Source: JAFGED01 sp964551295 (lineage in GTDB: Bacteria; Chloroflexota; Anaerolineae; B4-G1). From it: a stretch of 25,880 bases of DNA. Below, piece after piece: positions 6,955 to 13,167 of the stretch. Numbering within the stretch: the stretch's first letter is position 1; each line of letters opens with the position of its first letter. A program made the translations under genes and the position numbers. The notes under the pieces are model-generated. The model saw nothing but the letters and a program-made list of their open reading frames with translations, did no database searches and was not told the origin of the DNA. Location: assembly GCA_964551295.1 (NCBI GenBank), contig CAZKDJ010000041.1, forward strand, positions 1 through 25,880, written 5' to 3'.

Positions 6955-8265
6955 TCAGGGAACGACTCGCCCACATCCCGGTGCCGCCAGGATTTCTCCG
7001 TTGGCATATACCTCTTCCCCTCGCAGGAACACCTGCCTCACGCCCCCTTTTACCCTGCGCCCCTCGAAAGGCGACCAACCGCACTTGGTTTGCAGCGGCT
7101 GTTCGCCGATGACCCACTCGGCTTCGGCGTCTACCAGCGTCAGGTCAGCGTCGTAGCCGGGGGCGATGTGTCCCTTGCGCTCGAGTCCGAAAATGCGAGC
7201 CGGTTCTCTGGCCATCAAAGCTGCAACCTCTCCCAGCCCTAGCTTTCCCTCTTGGGCGGCCGTCAGCATCAACGCCAGCGCGGTCTCCAGGCCCGGCACG
7301 CCGGAGGGTGGGGTGGGACTGCGCTTTTCCTCAAGAGTGTGAGGCGCGTGGTCGGTGGCGATGCAGTCCACCGTGTCCACGTTTTCCCACAGTGCATCGA
7401 CGTCTTTCTGCGCGCGCAGTGGGGGATTCGTCCGGCCCAGCGCGCCCAGGCGAGTTTCGTCCTCGCTGGTGAGGAACAGGTGATGGGGCGTCACCTCGCA
7501 GGTGACGCACACATCGCTTCGCGCATTGCGCCGCGCAATGCGCGCCTTGGCATCGCGGATGAGGGCCAGCTCGTGGGCTGTCGTCACGTGGCAGATGTGC
7601 AGCCGAGTCCCGAGACGTTCGGCCAGGGCCAGTGCGCGCGAGACGGCCAGTACGGCGCATATCGGCGGGCGGGGTTGGCCGCGTGCGGCAAAGTGAGCGC
7701 GAGTACGAAAGTGCTCGACGGCCTCTTCATCCTCCGCATGCACGGCGACCACGCCCGGGTAGCGTTCAAAGTGAGCCGCCTGCCCGGCCAGGTCGGCCAC
7801 CAGCAGGTTGCCGGTACTGGAGCCCATGTAGAGCTTGAGCCCTACGGCACCCTCTAACTCGGCGGCCTGCTCGGCATTGTCCGCGGTCGCGCCGACGAAG
7901 AACCCGATGTCGCAGACGGCCTTGGAGGCGGCCAACGCGCGCGCCTGGGCCAGAGTCTCGCGGTCGGTGAGCGCCGGGCTGGTGTTGGGCATCGCCAGCA
8001 CGGTGGTGAATCCGCCCGCCAGCGCGGCGCGCGTGCCGCTGAGAAAATCCTCCTTGTGCTCCCCACCGGGCTCCCGCAGGTGGACGTGAGGATCGATCAG
8101 GCCGGGAAAGACCAACAGCCCCTTGGCATCCACGACGCGTGCGCCTTTCGGGGCCCTCAGCCGAGGACCGATGGCGGCGATGGTTTCACCTTCGATGAGG
8201 ATATCCTCCCTTGAAGCGTCTCGCGGTGTGATCAGGGTTCCGTTGCGGATCAGGGTTGATTGCAT
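6955..8265 (-). CDS. pyrC: Dihydroorotase
   Basis: This 436-residue zinc metalloenzyme of the amidohydrolase superfamily reversibly cyclises carbamoyl-aspartate to dihydroorotate, step 3 of pyrimidine synthesis. Metal ligands are visible: DPHVHLREPG (H60, H62, with R64 for substrate), GLKLYM (K144, placed like the carboxylated lysine of the CAD-type enzyme), AVHAEDEE, HICHVTTAHE and the terminal Asp in CIATDHAPH. EHKEDFLSGTRAALAGG and AMPNTSP are also typical. The start is set at the ATG 8263-8265, with GGAGA upstream. Longer open frame extends further upstream but only into the cyclo-ligase gene. It is the last gene of the pyr operon and overlaps the 3' end of the cyclo-ligase gene by 16 bp. 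No terminator is obvious in the 5 bp before the convergent MFS gene. Confidence 0.95.
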   Translation of the reverse strand: MQSTLIRNGTLITPRDASREDILIEGETIAAIGPRLRAPKGARVVDAKGLLVFPGLIDPHVHLREPGGEHKEDFLSGTRAALAGGFTTVLAMPNTSPALTDRETLAQARALAASKAVCDIGFFVGATADNAEQAAELEGAVGLKLYMGSSTGNLLVADLAGQAAHFERYPGVVAVHAEDEEAVEHFRTRAHFAARGQPRPPICAVLAVSRALALAERLGTRLHICHVTTAHELALIRDAKARIARRNARSDVCVTCEVTPHHLFLTSEDETRLGALGRTNPPLRAQKDVDALWENVDTVDCIATDHAPHTLEEKRSPTPPSGVPGLETALALMLTAAQEGKLGLGEVAALMAREPARIFGLERKGHIAPGYDADLTLVDAEAEWVIGEQPLQTKCGWSPFEGRRVKGGVRQVFLRGEEVYANGEILAAPGCGRVVP

Positions 8266-8822
8266 GCTTTTCTCCAAAGCGGTGCGCAGTGGACCATCTG
8301 GCTCGGTGTCGCCAGCCAGTCCATGCGCTGGTCGTGCTCGCTGCAGGGAAGCTTCTCTGCTAAGCACTGGTCGAAGGCGATGCCTACTCGCAGGGCGGGC
8401 GTGGTGGGCAGGAAGCGGTCGTAGTAGCCGCCGCCGAAACCCAGCCGTCCCCCGCGCCGGTCAAAGGCCATGCCGGGCACCAGCGCCACGTCGAGCACGG
8501 CGGGATCGACCACCGGCAGATCGGTGGTAGGCTCCAGTATGCCGAAGCGGTGGCGCACCAAACGATCGGGGTCGTAGGGATGGAGCACCAATCGCCTCCC
8601 CGTGGCAACGCGGGGCACAAACCAGCGGGCATCGGGCAAAAGGTCGAACAGCAGGCTCAGGTCAGGTTCGTTACGAAAGGCCAGGTAGGTGAGGATGCAC
8701 GAGGCAGGAGGCAGGAAGCAAGATAACCGTTCGCAGAGGGCGGCAGAGGCCGTGGCAATGTCCTCGGCGGGGAGGCATTCGCGCAGGGTGCAAAAGTGGG
8801 TGCGGATCTCGCGCTTATCCAT
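8250..8822 (-). CDS. 5-formyltetrahydrofolate cyclo-ligase
   Basis: This 190-residue cytoplasmic enzyme converts 5-formyl-THF to 5,10-methenyl-THF with ATP, returning a stored folate to the one-carbon pool. The N-terminus (MDKREIRTHF) is the usual basic helix. The signature RGGRLGFGGGYYDRFLP (about residues 123-139) is intact, as are the preceding substrate segment FRNEPD and the late GIAFDQCL. The length is normal. The start is taken at the ATG 8820-8822; more upstream starts would lie inside pyrK. AGGAGG is about 13 nt away, rather far, so coupling to pyrK translation is likely: the start overlaps the pyrK end by 8 bp. Its place between pyrK and pyrC is unusual, because folate recycling is not a step of UMP synthesis. 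Confidence 0.93.
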   Translation of the reverse strand: MDKREIRTHFCTLRECLPAEDIATASAALCERLSCFLPPASCILTYLAFRNEPDLSLLFDLLPDARWFVPRVATGRRLVLHPYDPDRLVRHRFGILEPTTDLPVVDPAVLDVALVPGMAFDRRGGRLGFGGGYYDRFLPTTPALRVGIAFDQCLAEKLPCSEHDQRMDWLATPSQMVHCAPLWRKACNQP

Positions 8823-9606
8823 TGCGCAGGGGGAGCCTCCTGCCGGTAGCGGTGCGGCGTGCCTGGCCGAAGTCGCGCAGGCCGTCCAGTTGCTCAACGC
8901 CGAACACGGGGCCATCCTGGCATACCAGAAAGCCATCCAGCGCGCACTGCCCGCAGATGCCGAAACCGCACTTCATGTAGCGTTCCAGGCTCAATTGGCC
9001 GGGGATCTCCCGTTCGCGGCAAACCCTATGGATGGCGACGAGCATCGGTTCGGGGCCACAGGCGTAGACGGCAAATTCGGAGTTGCGAGCGGCGAATATC
9101 TCGATAGCCTGCGTTACGTATCCCTGGTGCCCGCGCGAGCCGTTGTCGGTGGTGAGGATCAGGTTGACGCCCAGCGCCTCGAAATCCCCCATGCAGGCCA
9201 GTTCGCTCCCGGTGCGCGCGCCGATGGCGACCGTGGTTGGGACACCTCGTTCGACGGCGTGCGTGGCCAGGAAGCGCATCGGCCCCACGCCGCATCCGCC
9301 GCCCAGGAGTAACGCGGGCACGTCTTCGCGCAGCGAGAATCCGCGTCCGTAAGGACCGCGCCAGCCGATCGTGTCGCCCACTTTTTTCTGGTGCAGCTTC
9401 ATGGTAAACGGTCCCACGCTGGCGACGGTCACGGTGAGCGGGGTGGGGTGGGCGATGGACATGGGCTTTTCATCCAGCCCGGGCAGCCAGATCATGACGA
9501 ATTGTCCCGGTTTGGCCTCTGGCACCTCGGCCTCCAACACAAGGGTGCGGATGGTGTGGGTGTCTTCCCGGATCTGGCGAATGCGGACGGTTTGCGGTAG
9601 ACTCAC
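8815..9606 (-). CDS. pyrK: Dihydroorotate dehydrogenase electron-transfer subunit
   Basis: This 263-residue FAD and [2Fe-2S] protein passes electrons from the PyrD catalytic subunit to NAD+. Order of parts: an FAD-binding barrel (about residues 5-95) with KPMSIA (47-52) in place of the usual RPxS/T flavin motif and a GPYGRGF segment; an NAD-binding fold with LLGGGCGVGPM and YACGPEPML; and a C-terminal ferredoxin-like cluster with C213, C218, C221 and C229 (KCGFGICGQC...VCQDGP). The start is a GTG at 9604-9606, with AGGAG 7 nt upstream. It follows pyrD by 15 bp, consistent with a PyrD-PyrK class 1B enzyme. Confidence 0.95.
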   Translation of the reverse strand: MSLPQTVRIRQIREDTHTIRTLVLEAEVPEAKPGQFVMIWLPGLDEKPMSIAHPTPLTVTVASVGPFTMKLHQKKVGDTIGWRGPYGRGFSLREDVPALLLGGGCGVGPMRFLATHAVERGVPTTVAIGARTGSELACMGDFEALGVNLILTTDNGSRGHQGYVTQAIEIFAARNSEFAVYACGPEPMLVAIHRVCREREIPGQLSLERYMKCGFGICGQCALDGFLVCQDGPVFGVEQLDGLRDFGQARRTATGRRLPLRNG

Positions 9607-9621
9607 TAATTAGCTCCTATC

Positions 9622-10569
9622 CTAAAAGAACTCGAGCGCCTTTCCTCGTAGCTGTTCCAAGTTTGTGTACCCGTGACTTTCCATGTATGCTTCCACTTCG
9701 TCGCACACCTGGCGAAAGACCGCCATGCCGCGATAGGCGACGGCGGAGCCGATTCCCACGGCGGCCGCGCCCACCAGGATCATCTCGATCGCGTCACGTC
9801 CTGACGTCACGCCGCCCAAGGCCAGCACCGGCACGTCGACGGCCCGGCAGATATCGCGCACGCAGCGGACGGCGATGGGGCGCATCGCCGGGCCGCTCAC
9901 GCCACCGGTGCCGTGAGCGAGTACCGGCCGGCAGGTCTCGATATCCAGGATGATGCCCGGACCCAGGCTGTTGATGGCGGTGATGCCGTCTGCGCCGGCC
10001 TCGACCACCGCTTGGGCGATCTCTACCACGTCGGTCACGTTGGGCGAGAGCTTGACTAGCACCGGGATATCGGTATTCAGTTTCACCCGGTGCGTGACCT
10101 GGGCCGCGACGTAAGGGTCCGCAGCGAACATCTGCAGGTACTCGGCATCCACGTTGGGGCAGGAGATGTTGACCTCGACCAGGTCGGGCTCGGCCTCGGA
10201 GATGAAGCGGGCGGCGGTGCCAAAGTCATAGATCGTGTCGGCAAAGATGCTGGCGATCAGGGGCACGCCCAGCGGAGCGAGGCACTCCTTGGCCGCGCGG
10301 ACCTCCTCTACCATCACCTCGACGCCGGGGTTGGAGAGTCCCACCGCGTTGATCAATCCCCCTTTCCACTGGAGGATCGTCGGATTGTGGTAGCCAGGGC
10401 GCGGCTTGACGCTGCACGACTTGGTAGTGACGGCGCCAGCCCCGCTGCGGGCCACGCGCGCCATGATTTCATGGCTCAGTCCCAGCACGCCCGATGCCAG
10501 GACAGTCAGGTTGGGCAGGCGCACGCCGCACAGGGTGGTGGATAGGTCGACGGATGAATGGGTGGACAT
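9622..10569 (-). CDS. pyrD: Dihydroorotate dehydrogenase, class 1B catalytic subunit
   Basis: This 315-residue FMN-containing TIM-barrel enzyme oxidises dihydroorotate to orotate, step 4 of the pathway. The catalytic base is a cysteine in VEVNISCPNVD (C137), which marks class 1 rather than the membrane-bound class 2 enzyme. Further family segments are TKSCSVKPRPGY (about 49-60), INAVGLSNPG, VLVKLSPNVTD (KLSPN) and the phosphate-binding GGVTSGRDA...GAAAVGIGSA. Adjacent pyrK confirms class 1B. The ATG is 6 bp after the pyrE stop without a clear Shine-Dalgarno, so translation is probably coupled to pyrE. Confidence 0.96.
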   Translation of the reverse strand: MSTHSSVDLSTTLCGVRLPNLTVLASGVLGLSHEIMARVARSGAGAVTTKSCSVKPRPGYHNPTILQWKGGLINAVGLSNPGVEVMVEEVRAAKECLAPLGVPLIASIFADTIYDFGTAARFISEAEPDLVEVNISCPNVDAEYLQMFAADPYVAAQVTHRVKLNTDIPVLVKLSPNVTDVVEIAQAVVEAGADGITAINSLGPGIILDIETCRPVLAHGTGGVSGPAMRPIAVRCVRDICRAVDVPVLALGGVTSGRDAIEMILVGAAAVGIGSAVAYRGMAVFRQVCDEVEAYMESHGYTNLEQLRGKALEFF

Positions 10570-10575
10570 ACGGTT

Positions 10576-11178
10576 TCAGGATTTGAGTTTCAAGTAATCG
10601 AGCACTTGTGCATGTTGCTCGGCTGTGATACGCCCGGATGCTTTCAGGGTGTCCAGGATATCGGTGAATTTGAGCAGGGCGTGCAGGCGGTAGCCCTGCT
10701 GGGCCAGATCCTCGACACCCCCTTGCTCTCTGTCGATCAACACGAGCACGTCTTGCACGACGAGCCCGGCCTCTTTTAGCGGCTCGATGGCCTCGATTTT
10801 GCTCGTTCCCCTGGTGATCAGATCGTCCACCACCAGTGCTGTCTCGCCTGGCGAAAATACCCCTTCAATGGCGCGCCGCCTGCCGTGCGCCTTGACCTGT
10901 GGGCGCGGATAGATCATAGGCCTGTCCATTTCCAGTGCCAGCGCCGTGCCGATGGGCAGGCCGGCCAGAGGAATGGCGGCGATGCGGTCGAAAACGAGTG
11001 TGCGGGCAAAAGCGGCCATCTCGCGCGCCGCGTCGCGCAGGAGCGCTGGATAGCTCGCTAACAGGCGCAGATCTATGTAGACGGGCGAAGTGAGGCCGGA
11101 TTTGAGCGTGAAGGTGCCGAACTGGATGCAGTCGGCGTCGAATAACTTGTTTGTTAGTTGGTTGGTTGGTTGGGTCAT
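10576..11178 (-). CDS. pyrE: Orotate phosphoribosyltransferase
   Basis: This 200-residue enzyme transfers phosphoribosyl from PRPP to orotate, giving OMP (step 5). The N-terminal GTFTLKSGLTSPVYIDLR (about 21-38) and the PRPP-binding loop ALVVDDLITRGTS (114-126) are diagnostic, with IPLAGLPIGTALAL and the flexible-loop region KAHGRRRAIEG between them. The pattern resembles the OPRT half of bifunctional UMP synthases. The ATG (11176-11178) overlaps the pyrF stop as ATGA; longer upstream extensions only shadow pyrF. Codons 2-7 lie on a tetranucleotide repeat (see 11158-11173), and the first ~12 residues look like a non-conserved extension. Confidence 0.95.
   Translation of the reverse strand: MTQPTNQLTNKLFDADCIQFGTFTLKSGLTSPVYIDLRLLASYPALLRDAAREMAAFARTLVFDRIAAIPLAGLPIGTALALEMDRPMIYPRPQVKAHGRRRAIEGVFSPGETALVVDDLITRGTSKIEAIEPLKEAGLVVQDVLVLIDREQGGVEDLAQQGYRLHALLKFTDILDTLKASGRITAEQHAQVLDYLKLKS
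11158..11173. repeat. Tetranucleotide microsatellite (TTGG)4 at the pyrE 5' end
   Basis: Four exact TTGG units on the plus strand (CCAA on the coding strand) fall within the first codons of pyrE. A change of one unit would put the ATG out of frame with the rest of pyrE. At four copies, instability is expected to be low. Confidence 0.8.
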
Positions 11179-12014
11179 TGGGCTTGCCCCCGAATTTGGT
11201 TGATGCGGTCGCGCAGGTCGATGGCGGCGGCACGTGCGGCTTCTGCAAAGCCCGGGCCTGCCGAGGCGGCGCTTGACCAGGCGTAGATGATGCCGCGCGA
11301 TGAGTTGATGACGGGGCCGATTCCTGCGCCGGTCGGGCCGTGAGCGACTGCGGCCTCCAGGTTCCCGCCCTGCGACCCGATGCCGGGGATGAGGAACGGC
11401 AGCTCCGGGGCGATCTGGCGCAACCGGGCCAATTCCTGCGGATAAGTCGCGCCTACGACCAGTCCGCAGCTTCCCGGCAGGTCTGCGTCCCACCAGGCGG
11501 CGAGCTGTGCGACTTGTTCGTACAGCGGGTGGCCTTCGACCAGGTGATCTTGCAGATCGGGAGCTGAGGCGTTGGAGGTGCGGGCCAGGAGAAAGACGCC
11601 GCGCTCGCCATCGCTCAGGAAGGGTTGCACGCCGTCGCGTCCCAGGTAGGGGTTGACCGTGACAGCATCCGCTCGCAGTGTTTCAAAGGCCACCCGGGCG
11701 TACGCCTTGGCGGTGTTGCCGATGTCGTTAAACTTGGCGTCAAGGATGACGGGGATGTTTTCGGGGATCTGGGCAATGAGCTGTTGAAGTGCGCTCAAGC
11801 CCGTGGCACCCTCGGTTAGCCAAAAACCCAGGTTGGGTTTGTAGGCGCTGGCGACATCTGCCGTGGCCTCGATGATGGCCTGACAGAAGGTGAGGAAGGG
11901 ACTTTTGGCGCCCTGCACCGATTCAGGCAGCCGCTCCATCATCGGGTCGAGACCTATACATAACCAGGAATTGTGGCGCTTTTGGGCGGAGGTTAGTTTG
12001 TTAGTGAATGTCAT
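11175..12014 (-). CDS. pyrF: Orotidine 5'-phosphate decarboxylase, type 2
   Basis: This 279-residue cytoplasmic enzyme removes CO2 from OMP to give UMP (step 6). The catalytic Asp-Lys-Asp set is in LDAKFNDIGNTAKAYA (D92, K94, D98). LCIGLDPMMERLPE near the N-terminus and PGIGSQGGN with a late INSSRGI show the longer type 2 (UMP-synthase-related) form, not the ~230-residue type 1 enzyme. The start is the ATG 12012-12014, 1 bp from the pyrB stop, with a GGTGG-like site 6 nt before it; an ATG five codons upstream is possible. It overlaps pyrE by 4 bp, mirroring the functional pairing of OPRT and decarboxylase. Confidence 0.95.
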   Translation of the reverse strand: MTFTNKLTSAQKRHNSWLCIGLDPMMERLPESVQGAKSPFLTFCQAIIEATADVASAYKPNLGFWLTEGATGLSALQQLIAQIPENIPVILDAKFNDIGNTAKAYARVAFETLRADAVTVNPYLGRDGVQPFLSDGERGVFLLARTSNASAPDLQDHLVEGHPLYEQVAQLAAWWDADLPGSCGLVVGATYPQELARLRQIAPELPFLIPGIGSQGGNLEAAVAHGPTGAGIGPVINSSRGIIYAWSSAASAGPGFAEAARAAAIDLRDRINQIRGQAQ

Positions 12015-12015
12015 G

Positions 12016-12951
12016 TTATTCCACCGCATCCAGTATCAACGCCATCAGCGCCATGCGCGCCCACACGCCGTTGTCCGCCTGGCGAAAGTAGGCCGCGCCC
12101 GGTAGATCGTCTACGTCGGTGGCGATCTCGTTCACGCGGGGCAGCGGGTGCATGATCGTGATCTCGGGATTGGTGCTCTCGACCAACTCGCGTGTGATGA
12201 CGTAGCTGTCCTTGACCGCGTCGTAATCGGCGGGATCCTTAAAGCGCTCGCGCTGGATGCGCGTGACGTAGAGCGCGTCGCAGGCCGCCATCACCGCGGA
12301 CAGGTCCTCAGTCTCGTTTACTGTGATCTTTTGCTTGAGCTTGTGGGCGAGCAGCGGCGGCATCTGCAGCGCCGGTGGCGAGATCAGGGAGAGCGTGACG
12401 TCCCAGTGAGCGAGCGCCTTGCTGAGCGAGTGAACGGTGCGCCCGTATCGCAGGTCGCCGACCATGGCGATGTGCAGTCCGTCGATCTGTCCCCGTTCCT
12501 TCTGGATGGTGTAGAGGTCGAGCAGGGCCTGGGTGGGATGCTCGTGCGAGCCATCCCCGGCGTTGATCACGGGCACCGTGGCGCCCTCCGCGGCCTGCTG
12601 GGCCGAGAGGATCTCGGGGTGGCGTTGGACGATCAGGTGGGCGTAGCCCGAGATGACGCGCGCCGCATCCGCCAACGTCTCGCCCTTGGCCGCCGAGCTG
12701 GTCTTGGCCGCCGAGGCGGAGGAGAGCACGTCGCCGCCTAGGCGGTGCATCGCGCTCTCAAAGCTGAGGCGCGTGCGCGTGCTGGGCTCGTAGAACAGTG
12801 TAGCCAGGATGCGCCCGTTCAGCAGATCCAGCTTGGGCTGTTTCTGGCATTGCTCTTCCAGTTGAGCCGCCTGATCGAGGATCAGCTCGATTTCCGCTTT
12901 ACTGAGGTCCTCGATGGACAGAAGGTCCCGTCCCGCTAGTGAATTAGACAT
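12016..12951 (-). CDS. pyrB: Aspartate carbamoyltransferase catalytic chain
   Basis: This 311-residue enzyme joins carbamoyl phosphate and aspartate (step 2). The carbamoyl-phosphate loop FYEPSTRTRLSFESAM (about 53-68, STRTR at 57-61), K89 in the mobile loop SSAAKGE, GDGSHEHPTQALLDLY (132-147) and MHPLPRVNEI are all intact. The ATG 12949-12951 follows AGGAGG by 4 nt; a more upstream ATG would lie inside the attenuator leader and is unlikely. No pyrI regulatory chain is present, so allosteric control of the E. coli kind is not expected. It is the first structural gene of the operon, and its expression should depend on read-through of the terminator at 12975-13007. Confidence 0.96.
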   Translation of the reverse strand: MSNSLAGRDLLSIEDLSKAEIELILDQAAQLEEQCQKQPKLDLLNGRILATLFYEPSTRTRLSFESAMHRLGGDVLSSASAAKTSSAAKGETLADAARVISGYAHLIVQRHPEILSAQQAAEGATVPVINAGDGSHEHPTQALLDLYTIQKERGQIDGLHIAMVGDLRYGRTVHSLSKALAHWDVTLSLISPPALQMPPLLAHKLKQKITVNETEDLSAVMAACDALYVTRIQRERFKDPADYDAVKDSYVITRELVESTNPEITIMHPLPRVNEIATDVDDLPGAAYFRQADNGVWARMALMALILDAVE

Positions 12952-13094
12952 GTGGCCTCCTTTTTCTGGGATATAAAAAAAGACCTTTGGAGGGGGCTCC
13001 AAAGGTCGCGGGAAACGTTTTGACGAGGGAAGGCAGTGATACCTTCCCTGATGTGTCTTATCTGACTACCGGTGATTATTCGGATACCGGACAT
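12936..13094 (-). CDS. Putative 52-codon leader peptide of the pyr operon
   Basis: An open frame starts with ATG at 13092-13094, 8 nt after the -10 box of the pyr promoter and so almost at the predicted transcript 5' end. It crosses the upstream hairpin and the terminator without a stop and ends at a TAG (12936-12938) just inside pyrB, in another frame. The peptide has no recognisable family or codon run. Its position recalls PyrL of the E. coli pyrBI leader, where translation of the leader prevents termination. A stop-free run of this length occurs by chance in perhaps one case in ten, so translation is only a hypothesis. The same -10-to-ATG spacing at other genes here supports it. Confidence 0.35.
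   Translation of the reverse strand: MSGIRIITGSQIRHIREGITAFPRQNVSRDLWSPLQRSFFISQKKEATCLIH
12975..13007 (-). terminator. Intrinsic terminator (attenuator) in the pyr leader
   Basis: On the minus strand, an 11-bp perfect stem GACCTTTGGAG / CTCCAAAGGTC with a 4-nt CCCC loop is followed at once by seven T residues. It lies about 90 nt after the predicted transcription start and 24 nt before the pyrB ATG, so it must stop or attenuate transcription into the operon. An 8-bp hairpin (AGGGAAGG/CCTTCCCT, 13026-13049) lies just upstream. I did not find a convincing PyrR-binding motif. Confidence 0.9.
13026..13049 (-). promoter_or_regulatory. Upstream hairpin in the pyr leader
   Basis: AGGGAAGG and CCTTCCCT form a perfect 8-bp stem with an 8-nt loop in the leader RNA, before the terminator. 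It may act as a pause hairpin or as part of an alternative structure. GGGAA of its 5' arm could also pair with TTCCC at 13010-13014, next to the terminator, but a full antiterminator is not evident. Confidence 0.5.
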
Positions 13095-13102
13095 CGGGCG
13101 CG

Positions 13103-13131
13103 AGTATACTCTAAACTGTGCCGGATGTCAA
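13103..13131 (-). promoter_or_regulatory. Promoter of the pyr operon
   Basis: On the minus strand, TTGACA (13126-13131) and TATACT (13103-13108) are separated by exactly 17 bp, a near-consensus sigma-70-type promoter. The start would be near 13096, giving a leader of about 145 nt before pyrB. The box lies back to back with a divergent promoter, 1 bp between the two -35 elements. Confidence 0.85.
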
Positions 13132-13132
13132 G

Positions 13133-13161
13133 TTGCCGGGTAGGGCGGCAGATGCTAAAAT
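13133..13161 (+). promoter_or_regulatory. Promoter of the first GT39-like gene, leaderless
   Basis: TTGCCG (13133-13138), 17 bp, TAAAAT (13156-13161). The GTG start of the downstream gene is only 6 nt after the -10 box, so transcript and coding sequence would begin at the same base. No Shine-Dalgarno precedes the GTG. Confidence 0.5.
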
Positions 13162-13167
13162 CACCTT

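Noticed and set aside
6930..6975. Bidirectional terminator between MFS and pyrC
   Set aside because: The stops are 5 bp apart and I found no clear GC-rich stem with T-tract on either strand.
11179..11493. N-terminal extension of pyrE
   Set aside because: It is antiphase to pyrF coding sequence and Arg/Pro-rich; PyrE homologues start near the ATG at 11178.
12952..13096. PyrR-binding loops or a known riboswitch in the pyr leader
   Set aside because: I looked for a PyrR-type conserved loop and for purine/pyrimidine riboswitch-like junctions and saw none; only simple hairpins are present.
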